64,000 bases of DNA from Eudromia elegans (Eukaryota > Chordata > Aves > Tinamiformes > Tinamidae): positions 434,001 to 498,000 of the forward strand of contig PTEX01000294.1 in NCBI GenBank assembly GCA_003342815.1. Direction: 5' to 3'. Positions 41,901 to 53,900 of this stretch are shown piece after piece. Position 1 is the first letter of the stretch; every line of letters starts with the position of its first letter. The position numbers and the translations under genes were made by a program. The notes beneath the pieces are model-generated. The model did no database searches, was not told the origin of the DNA, and saw only the letters and a list, made by a program, of their open reading frames with translations.

Positions 41901-44900
41901 TTGTAGTGTACTGCATGGGAAGTTTTATCACACTACTCGGGCTGTGCAGCACATGAAGAAAACATAAAAGTAGTTTAAAAACACAAAGTCTGTCAGATAG
42001 CATCTTGAAATATGCAATACTTTATACTTCAAAGTAGTTGGAGAGATAAAGGATCAGAAGAAACAAATTTGAATAAAATCCAGGAAGTTTCCGTTCAAGT
42101 TATGCTATGTATTATCTACCAAAAGAAACCAAGAGCCCAAAGAAGGTCCAGGTTTGTGTCACTGCTTTTTCAATATGCAGGCTTTTCATAATTCTCCAGA
42201 AAATGTAACCACACAAATTAAGCTGTTTTGGTCACTGACTCGCATTTTGTGCCATTTTTACTTCCAATGTATCACCAGGAAGACAGTGTAGCAATCAAAT
42301 TTTCACTTGCACCAGCTGTTTTTAGTGTCTTCCACTTCCAAGTTCACAGTAATGACATGTTGGAGGTCAAGAAATGAGCAATCTTGTTTGCATTCAATAG
42401 TGCAGAATGATCCCAGGGGAGAAAACAGAGCCATCCCAGCTGGAATTTGGCCAGGATACGTACACTAAGTTCCCTACTTTTTAATGAGCATAGAAGCATC
42501 AATGTAAAATTCCTGGTACTCACTGAAACAGGACACAACATTACTCTGGGCCAGAGCTCAGGACCAACTCCAATTTTAGATAAAACAAACAAACAAACAA
42601 ACAAACAATTTTAAATGACGAGATCTTTCACACTTTCACATCCTGTAATTCCTCAGGTGTCCCTTCCAAATACTAAACAAACTTTGATATTATTTAGCTG
42701 GGCATTAATTGAAGCTCCAATCAAGGTTATTAAGTCACAACTTATATTAGCCACTATGTTTTTATAAACAAAATGTGACAAATATTCAAGCTATTCAAGC
42801 ACAGAGAGTTAAATAATTATTGAATTGTATAAGCTATAAATGAAAGCCTACTGAACAGCCATAAAAATGGGCACAGATAAATAACAATTCAAATGAACAG
42901 GTTATTAGAGTGACTATTAGGTCTCCCGCTGTTTAACATGACGCACAGTAGCTAAACAGCAAATCTGTGCAAGTCACAAGAACTATAAAATTAAAAAAGA
43001 CAGATAAAACACCACAGAGAAATGAGATAGTGTAAAAACACATTACGAAGGAAAAATATATTAAACACAGCTCTGCTTCGCTGCTGGCAAATATAACTGA
43101 AATGCATCTTGGCACTCTATTAAGAAGAAATCCCCAAGGGACAAACCAGAGGGGTTCAAATAAAAGCAATCAAGAGTACTAAAAGGACAGGAAAGCTCTA
43201 AAAATGGAGTAAGTGTCCCAAAAACAGCCATGCAGCTTATAGACCTTCAAGGTTGCTTCTCCCTTGTTAGGCCATCATTTCTCCAGAACATACAATTTAA
43301 TGCTGATGCTTTTCTAAACAAAAATTGCATAGGTAAACCACTTAAGTGCTTAGCGGACAGGGGATGGGTAATGAGGTAATGCGAGGGGGAAAAAGATGAT
43401 TAATTATTAAGAATGCAATTTGATTTTAACTCCCAGTGCCAGTTTATGAGAAGTTCCAACATGCTGTGTCAAGACATATATTTTGATTTACAGTCTTATG
43501 TACCTTATATTACAGTGCAGAATTCTTTCTCTTGGCATCCTTAACAGTAATTCACTAGCTAATATTTCTGCAAATGCCTTTATTCTGATTACTGCACTTC
43601 ATGTTACATTTGTGTTCTTCAAAACAATCAAAGTGTGGAAGATAATTAGAAGAAAAAGTTCTCAATATCCTGACTAACAAAGCACGCACAGGAAAGCTCC
43701 ATTCAAGCCTGCTAAGCGTGGGTGTATTTTCCAATGCACAAGCCTCCCTTTGGAATGCAAGTCTTACAAAAGCTTGTTATTAAACCACTTTCGAATTGCC
43801 CTAGGTTACAATTAAAGTTACCCCTTCCTTTGCCCTCAACTCTCTTCAAAGTGTTTTTGCTGCTGTGCAAAAAAGATACAAAAAAAAGAGAATCTAAGAG
43901 GATTTTGTACTAATGCTGACTTTGTCTTTTACATGAATTATATTAGAAAAATAAAACTACTATACAAAGCCCTTCATACAAATATGTGAACTGATGTACT
44001 CACAATCCCTTACACATAACATTTGTGTTCATAATGTAGTTATATAACAATGAGTGGTGAAAAACTTGTTGGTAGGTTGAGAAGTTTTTGTTCCTCCCAG
44101 TTTAAAAGTTAAAATTACCTATACGGTTTCCATCACTGTAGTGTTTAAGCAACCCCAGTCTTCAATGTATGTATCTTCAAAATTCTTTGAGAAAAAAAGA
44201 CAAATTAGAAGGTGGTTGAGTTGCAAAGAAATCTTCATAAAATTGAAGCTACGGCTTCCTAACATAGGAGTGTTCTAGTCACAAGCCCATCCTTACTTGC
44301 TACAATATAAAGGGTTCCAAAGTAAAAAGAACATAAGAATATGAAGTTTCTAAAACTATCTGACTATCCTAACTAGTGCAACCAGTTCTGCAAGTTTAGC
44401 ATTATGGAGTCTTCTTCACCTGGCATTTGAAGAGACAAAATGAGGAAAACATTTCTTAAGACCTACCATGCCAGAACTTGAATTTGTTGTTCTTTGGAGG
44501 AAGGATGACTAATTTTTTCAGAGGCATTGAAGTTTTTCCATAAGCAAAGTCTGAGATCATGGAATCACAGAATGGTTGAGATTGGAAGGGACCTCTGGAG
44601 ATCATCTAGTCGAACTCACCCTACTCAAGCAGAGTCACCTACAGCAGGTTGTGTTTTGAATTGCCAAGGATGGAGACACCACAGCGATGTGGGCAATCTG
44701 GTCTAGTGCTTTGCAGTGAACTCGTGTTTTCTGATGCTCAAGTGGAATTTCCTGTGTTTCATTTCAGAGTCATTGCCTCCCCTCCTGTCACTGTGCAGTA
44801 CTGAGAAAAGTCTGGCTCTGCCTTCTTTATACTCTCCCACTAGGTATATATACACATTGATAAGATCCCCCCTCGGCCTTCTCTTCTCCAGGCTGAACAG

Positions 44901-47900
44901 TCCCAGCACTCTCATTCTGCACTAATAGAGTAGATGCTCCAGCCCTTCCATCATCTTTGGGGCCCTTTGCTGGACTCACTTCAGTTGTTCCAAGTCCTTC
45001 TTCTACCAGGATATGCACAAGATAGTGTTCATAGAATCACAGAATGCTTAAGGTTGTAGGGGACCTCCAGAGATCATCTAGCCCAACCCCCCTGCACACG
45101 CAGGGTCACCTAGAGCATGTGGCACAGGGTAGTGTCCAAGCGAATCTTGAGTATCTCCAGAGAAGGCAACTCTACAACCTCTCTCGGCAACCTATTCCAG
45201 TGCTTTGCAACTCTTCCTGTTAAGAAATTTTTCCTTAAGTTCCTGAGGATCTTTCGATGCTTCAGTCTATGGTCATTTCCTCTAGTCCTATCACTGGCCA
45301 TCACTGAAAAGATGCCAGCACCATCCTCCTTGCTCCTTCCCTTAAGGTACTTATACATACTGATCAGGTCCCCTCTCAGTCTTCTTTTCAGAACAACGCA
45401 GCTTTGGAAGACAAATCACAAAAATATGGGGAGCAAATATGACGGCATTTGGCAGATGACTATGAACATAACAGTAAGAAAAATATTCTTAGGTGGCAGA
45501 TGAGAAGAGTGGTAGCTACCCCAGCTATGTCAAAAAATGTCATGTACCTATTGACTTTAAAGGCACAGTTCCAATAATCATCTCACTGTGTTTCTATGTC
45601 TATGACAAACACGAAGGACAACTCACTCAAGATAACAGCAAAAAGACCAACCACTTTGAAGGGCACTTGGAAAGATTTTTCAGGTAAATTTATGGTTAAA
45701 AACAGTGGATATAGGCACACCACTTGAAGTATCAAACTAGCAAATGCATCGAAAGTAAGTGTTCACAGCTAGAAAATGCAATTTTTTTGGTAAGACAGAC
45801 TGATATCAGATTGAAAGGAAATAGCCAAGAAGGGCAGGATTATTCCTGAGCCACTGATAAAACTAAGCGGTGACAAATCAGATGTTATAGGGATCATCCA
45901 TTTACTCTTCTCTTCTGATTTGCGGACTTCCAATCCCCTTTCTTCCTCTATTAGGCAAGGCTGCTGTTGACTTCATGTAAGTGCCTGTCCATGTCATTCT
46001 TGTGAGCATGTTTGGCCCACTTGGGTGGTCAGAACATGAACTGGAGATGCTATTTGACAAACGTAAAATAAGGAACGTAGCAATAATGAAATCAGTCAGC
46101 AGCCACGGCTCGATTGAGACCATGGCAGCTCTTTGAACACTGGTTGGTAACATACCCTCTTCTGCAAATACTAGTAATGAACCCCTATTTCAACTAACTT
46201 CCTCCTTTTTCATATGACTCCTTCAAATTAAAAAGGTAGGGACACCCAGAATGTGTGACAGAAGATACTTCATCTGAGAAATTATTTTGGCTCTTTTCTT
46301 TCGTTCCTAAGTACCGAGCCTCCGGCTAAAATTTTCAGCTGCACCCAGTTCACTAACACTAGACTCAAAAGTTTCAGTGACCAGTTTGCAACTTCTAACC
46401 CTAACTCTATGCTTTCTCTTCAGTCATTCTGTAATGTCATTTCCAGACTATTTTACTGTTCTTCCTTGAAAAGGAGGAAACCTTGGCAAAAGCGGTATAG
46501 CTCTACAGGGAACAACTCTTATCCTACACAAAGACAGTAAGGGCAAAGACTAGATCTTAAGCATTTCACTACCTAAACCAAACACAGGAAGACATACTGA
46601 AGGTTCAAGCTTTAAACACTGACTTTTTGTTATAAATAAAACTTAAGGTAATACCTAAACAGTTGATGTGGTGGGTGGCAAGCGCTGGGGCAGAAGTTCA
46701 TGATATGAAACGGTTGAAAGTGAACAAATAGCAAACTGAGTTCCCAGCACAACCAGTGCTAGAAGAAACTTTCAGAGTACAAGTTAGAAACTATTGCAGA
46801 AGAAGCACAATAAAAGCAGACAGATAAGAATTAATACAGGAGAAAAAGAAATCAGCAGGTAGGGGTTTAATGGCAGGAAGAGTGAGGAATGTGGAAAGAA
46901 ATGTATTTTAAAAGAGTATTTATCTGCAGCCTCTGAGTAAGAACTAAAAACAGCAGAAAGTGAAATTGGAATGGATTGAGAATTTCAGCATTAGATGACT
47001 CCAATGCTGACATTTAGACACTCGCTGAAGTCAATATTCAGAGAGGCCTCGCAGAAACATAAAACTTGGGCCTTTAAAGATTTAACAGCCACTAAGCCCC
47101 AAATCGAGGCGTGAAAGGTACTTGCAATAACACAGATTGCAAGTCTCATCAGTTTACTCCAGAGAGCAAAAACAACATCTGCTGCATGATTTCATTACCA
47201 CAGTGCATTTTTCTGCTGCATTCCAAAGCACCTACACACTTGAGTAAAGGTTTTTCTTGTTAGATAGTCCACTCACCAGTTTGAAAGTACAAGCAATATG
47301 AGCTGGCAAGGCCCGTCTGTTTTTTCACTCTGCTACTTCTGAAGAAAACCCTGCAGCTTTCTGAAGAAAAACTGCAGCTTTACAGACACAGTATCAAACT
47401 GTCCCTGTTTGCAGAAGTCAGAGCTGTGGGCACAGGGCGATATGAACAAAAGAGCTTTGCCAACCTTCCCTCTAAACTTCTGTTACTAAATTGAAAAAAG
47501 ACTAAGAAAAGAATGGTGCTTCTCCAGTTTCCTAGACTGTTTACTTGTGCAATGATCAGTGTGTTACATTTTGACTAGGTAAGACAAGGAGAGAATAGAA
47601 AAAGGTAACTAACTGCAGATCTAATACAGGGGACAGAAATACTCTGTCCCAGGACTGTCAGTGCTCCAAAAGATTAGTTCTGATGCTTAAGCAGGCTAGA
47701 GCAGCTGTCCAGACTATTTCTTTCATCTAATATTGCATCTGACTCCTGGATGCTGGATCCTGTCCAAAGGAAAATCATCATCCAACTGGAATTAGCAGTT
47801 ACTGAAAATCCAGCCTTCGGGGTAGTAGCATCTTGAACCTTTGTGGCGAACACTAAGCTCATTAAAGCACTGTATCAATTGGAGAACTTCCAAGGTCACA

Positions 47901-50900
47901 TTTGATGACCACAAGGTTGATATCTTAAAATCCTACTAGTGCAGGAATTCCTACAAAACATTCTCAGGCATCCTGTGCCAAGCAAACATGACTCCCAGAA
48001 AAACAGATGCAAATAAAGAAATGGAGGGAAAGGTCCTCAGAACCAGCTCGAGAGCCTTTAAGAGACACTAACTCCATACAGATCATTCCTGGCTTACTCC
48101 TGGAAGCTAGTGGGGAAATGAGGTTCTGAAAACAAACCCAAATAAAATGATAAAATAAACAAAGGCCTTGGGACACAGCTGGGAAACAGATACACTGCTG
48201 AGTGTTACTCTTAATTTTGAAATAAAGTTTGGAATTTCCCTCAGGAAAGCTGTGTCGTTTGGAAGAGCAGGTTGAGTCACCAGTTGTTGGAAAGGAAAAT
48301 GAAAGCTTGGAATGGGGCACGAAGGGTGTAGAACGAGAGGCTCATTCTGCTTCCGAAGCTCCAAAGGGACTGAAGGAAATTCTCCAACGGAAATCTATGG
48401 ACCTTGCTGCAAAGGAGATAAGGCTGATCCTGCGGAGGCTGTCTGCATCAAACACCAAGTAAACATCACTCACTGATCATACTGCAGACGCAACTTACTT
48501 CTACAAGCGAATGAATTGGGAGAGGGAGAGAACAGAGACAGAAAAGGATAACATAATCAGATACTTTAGGTTTTGGAGATAGCACAAATAAATTTCAAAG
48601 ATTATTATATTTGCAACTTCATTTGGACAAAGAAGCACGCATCTGAAACCTTACATCTAAATGGTGTTCAGCAAAATCCTCATAGTGATTCCACCCAGAA
48701 CTTGCCTACGTGGGGATTTGCAGATATTCAAAACAATTAATGCTAACAGATGAACACTAAAGCAGCGTTTCTCTGGTTTACAAGCTGTAATATTCTCCAG
48801 GAAGTTCTCTCTTCCTGGTATCTTTCTTCCTTCTCCGTGATGTTTCTGTAGCCACAGAATAACCAAGTACCTTTAATTCATGCAACAGCTCAGCTTCTCC
48901 ACTAAGGGATTGAAAAATCATCGTAATATTGAAGGACCTGTAAAGAGTCCCATACACTAGTAAATTCAAAGGCAGTTAGCTGTTAACCACTTGTAAGTCA
49001 CCACAAAAAAATAAAGTTATTCTCGGTTCTCTCCTACTATTATAAATTTATGATACATGTTTTGAACTGAAAGGACTCTTCGAAATTTCTTAATCTTGTG
49101 TTATCCATGAACCTTTTCATGATCCCTTGAAGCTTTTGAGTCAGTTATAGAAGCTTTACAGCACACTAGCACTTCCATTTATTCCAAAATAAAATGACCA
49201 CATAATGCTGAGTTGCTGGGGTCGAACTGGATTTGCAGAGTCCTTTTAACATTTTTGGAGTGACCATTAAATCTTTGTTTTGTTTAAAAAGTATCCTCCC
49301 CACTAGTCTGTGAAAGACTCCAGTGAATAAGGAATGTGCATTTCACAAATATCAGTTTCAAACAAACACAAGCAAACATAAACAGTAAAGACATCTTTTA
49401 TCTTTCAGTTATGACAACTGCTTCATCTGTGGCTAGAGGCTCATTTTAAAGGTATTTAAAAGCCAGCAGTGTTACCTTACTCGAATACATATAACTGTAT
49501 ATATTCTGCAAATTAGCATCATGCAGTTCATAAACTTCTCTGCCTTTTGTTTGCACATAGCAAAATTAAATTGAACAAATGCCACTACTCTGGTAACATT
49601 TGGAGTGGCAGATGTCCAACTGCCAGATGTACAAGAACTGAATATGAAGTGCTAATTAAATGCTTTGTTAAACCATATTTAATAATTTTATTGTCACTTA
49701 ACTACAAAAGTATTGGTAGATAAACACACATGTGGCGAATTACCATAGCATCCATCAAGTTTTAATTACAACAGTAATGTGATGAATAAATGAGAACTAG
49801 TCTATTGGATAAACCTGCACTGTTCAAAAGCCTTTTGACCTTGTTTTTTCCCAAAATTCTTGGAAAACAAAACAAAATAAAGAAGAATATTAAGCTGTCA
49901 AGAGGTAAAAGGTAAAGCTGCGCCATAGATTAAACACTCATAGAGACAGAAAAGGAAGGAAGAAGAGATTCATTTTTTGCAGTAAAAGGCACCAGAACAG
50001 GGTCACAAGTTTATCTCATGGCTAAAACCAAGCATATTTATTTACGACCTAAGAAAGGAAGCAAAATAACACAATAATTGCCAATGACTTAAAGTTATAC
50101 CAAATTATTAAATAAAGGGAAAAACAAGACAGGAGAGACCATTTGCCTGCCTTATGAGGTTACTCCCTCCATAATACCCCTAGAAGAAAGCAACAATACT
50201 ACCAACTTTGCTCTTCACAGCAAAGAGAAAAGTGTTCATCTTAAAAGACATCCAATAGCTAAGCACCATCCTATACAATCCACTTGACTTTACAGCCACC
50301 ATCAATTAATTTAACTTTCTCTTTACCTTTTCAGTCTATATTGGCCCCCAAGGTGAGGGAGCTCCCCAGAGGAGCCCAATAAATTTAAAAAGGATATCCA
50401 TGATGTTGCCTCCTGCAATTAGGTCATTAAATTTACACACTCAAATATCTTCCAGTCTTAAAAATCTCTAAGACTGTGACACTATCTTTCTCTAAATGCC
50501 AGCTTAGAACTCATTTGTCATAAGGACATTATATAATTTAGTCACAGCTCGGCAGTTGGCCTAATGACACCCAATTAATCCTGATGATTCTTCCTTCATC
50601 CACCACTTTATTATTAAAAGAACAGACAGATAAAATATATTGTGAGTGCCTGAAGCCAGAGAGAGTTGGCTTTTTTTTTTTTTAATTTGCATGGATAATA
50701 CCAAGCTCAGCAATCTCTTGTCCTTTTCCAAGGCCTCCGACAAAATAACCAAAATATGGTCAGACGTCCAAGAGAACAGGGTAATATTATGTATGTGGCA
50801 ACCAGAATTCAGTATTAATGACATTATTCTAACTTTAAATATATTTTGGAAGTTGTTAAGTTCAAAAGTAATGGTCCCCATGCACAACAGAGATGAAGGT

Positions 50901-53900
50901 GTCTTTGTTGACAGCTCAGTAAATATTGTCTTTTATTGAGTGTGACTAAGAAAACAATATTCTTAAGTTGTTTGCAAAACAGAGAATGCTCCGGTGGCAT
51001 TCGTGTGTGAATGAGATGTCTCTCATCTAACAACAGAGGTAAGTCATTTATTTCAGTATACCCATAACAAAAATAGAAAGAAATTTAAGAAAGATTATCA
51101 AAAATTACTAAAATCATAGGTCCTAAATAAGGACCTCATAAGGAAGGCACTGTTACAGTGATCCAATAGACAGATTTTCCATACAAATAAAAAGCAGCAG
51201 ATCTAACACTGGTAAAGAAAAACTCCTTTGCTTATATGAAGGTAGCAAAACATCCTGTCACAGAAGCCAAGAAAGAAGCAATTTCTACCAATTCCCTGGG
51301 AAGCCTGAAGCCAAATTCCAGATGTTTGCTGCTGTAAATGCCAACATACGGATCTGCTATCTCAAAAGCAGCCGTGCCGCAGCCGGTGCGTGTTACTCAC
51401 GGACAACAATTGCTCAAGGCAGCATTTCACATCCTTGAAAACATCAGTAAAGTCCAATCTGCCCTTTAACACACCACTGACATCATAACATCACCAAATC
51501 CCCCACCTCCTTCATTTCCTGACTGAGGAATTATAAACCTCTCAAGTACCGTACTGGACTTCCTTGTATTTAAAGGTTTTTTCTTTTTCTTTCCTCCTTT
51601 TTTTTTTTTTTTGGTGGTTGAGGGGAGGGTTGTTTGTTTAAAATTGCACTATTCTCAGTGTTTTCAACAAAGGAAATATATGAAGATTAGTTATACTCAT
51701 TCCTTATGTTCTACAGGACAAACCTCGCTTACAGTCATAACAGGAGATGCAAGAAGGGTAATCCCTGATCATATAGGCTTTCAAATCAAAACAGCCTCCA
51801 ATAGCTGAACATTTCAAAAGCTAAACTGACCCACAGGCCACTTTTAAAAAGAAGAGTGCACTGTAGCACTTAAGCACTTAATGTTTGAGCAATAGCACTT
51901 GCATTCAGTCTTGTCTGGTTTGCTCAACAGGAAGGGTAGGGTTTTCTGAATTATTATTTTATTAATAGTGGTATACAAGAGCTGGAATGATTCAGTAAAG
52001 ACACTGGGAGCTTAGAAAAATGGTTCAAAACAAATGCAACCAAATTGCTTGACATCCAGCACACAGGAGTCAACACAAATGCTCAAGAAAGTCTGAAGAA
52101 CAACTACTCCCACCGTATGATAAAGGAGTGAGAGTCATTTTAGAGCCTAGCACATTTAAGATGGCAAAATAACTATTTTCAACAGATTTTTCAATTTCAA
52201 TCAGTTTAATATTCTACAGAAGGACGTAAGGCAATTAATCATCCATCACTGTGAGGGAGGAAAACTGGTTAGGTACAGTTACTAAAAGATAGAATTAGGC
52301 ATTTTTTTATTATTAAAAATATGAATCATTATGTTTGGGGTATAGTGAGAGAAAATGCAAATATGAAGTGCTATAGAAACAGCAGTGCAACACCTCACCT
52401 TACCTTCATACCTCTGAATACACGTTTGATTAGCTGCCATGCTTTACTAATTCTTTAGAGAATGAATGGCGAGGAAGTGCATGAAGGCTTTGGGAACACA
52501 ATGTAGCAATTTGTACTAAAATTAGCATATTGAAAACAAATTGTTACAGGGCAGGAAGACTTAATTTGCATGACAAGCTTTCAGTTTAGCTCCTCAGCAT
52601 GCTTTAGAAGCATAAGGAATACATAATATTTGACTTGGATCTGCCACTGTATTTCAAGCTTCAGACCTCCAATGGTTTCTTATAAATCAGTTGAGATAAC
52701 ACAAATAATTTTAAAATACCATCAACGTAGCTGTTACCAAAAAAGATAAAAGTCCAAAATTGATTTAACTTCTATATAAACTACATAACGCTTAAAGTAT
52801 AGGCTGTATATGAGTCTTAAAAACAGTACCATCAACTACAACATCAAAAATCACCACAACAGGAGAGACACGAATCACCATTTTTCTATATGGCAGTTTG
52901 TTTTCTCCATTTGAATATAGACTAACAAGGCGATCAAGGCAGAGCAACTGGCAGATCTCTGACCTTTATTACTTATCTAAACTATCTTGACAAAACCACT
53001 GAAATTACCCAAAATAAAGCAGGTCTATTTACGGTTTGGCTTCTTAACATGGACTATTTGAATGCTCTAGCTTACAGCATGATCCTTGCACAGAGCTGCC
53101 TTTGCACAGCTGAAGGAATAGCAAATTATGATCCTTGCAAGAGGGACCACAGGCCTTAAAAGAGCTGGTGGAAAACAAAGTATGAAATTAATCCCTTATT
53201 CTTCAGAACAAGTTCCTTTCAACCTCACACCTTTAATCTCATCCTCATCTTCTTTCTCCTGCCTAATCTGGGAGAGGACGAGGCCTAGCAATTTGCATGC
53301 TCAACAAAGCAGGGTTTATTTCAAAATTGACATGCACACAGGCAAATTTATTTTTACATGGTGGAGGAAGTAACAGATCTCCCTCTTCCCTATGCAGATT
53401 ATTTCACAAATTACTTTTGACCACAAGGAAAGCATAAAAATATATGCCTTGCAAAACTGCTGTTCTATTTAGAAACTCCTAAAATACGTCCCGTTTTCAG
53501 ATATCATATTTTGTTCCTCTTTAAAGCAGACCTGCCTCTTTCAGCCATAAATCGACATACCAACTTCCTTTCCTCCTTGCTGTCTATGCTACTGTTACTC
53601 AAACCACTGTACTCCTTCCCCATTCCCACACTCCAAAACCTCTTCATTTTGGCCCTTCACCCATATCATTGGTTTTGGTGGAAAGTCACAGCACAGAAAC
53701 CTTCCATCTCCCGCATGCCACACGTGCCCAAAGCGCTGCTGGAGCAGCCCGGCTATGCAGGCTGCCGTTCCCTTCTCCAAGCACTCGAGGGGAGCCCAAC
53801 CTGTTCACCTTCCTACTTGTTTCCTAGAGTCTCGGCGTTTCGAAAGCGTCCTCTTATCTCGGCACGCACGAGAGCTTTTGGAGGACGAGGTGTCTGGGAG

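Noticed and set aside
45110-45358. 82-codon minus-strand ORF in intron 1
   Set aside because: It is the remnant C-terminus of CR1 ORF2, not a host gene.
46395-46410. Telomere-like CTAACCCTAACTC
   Set aside because: Fewer than two repeat units, so a chance match.
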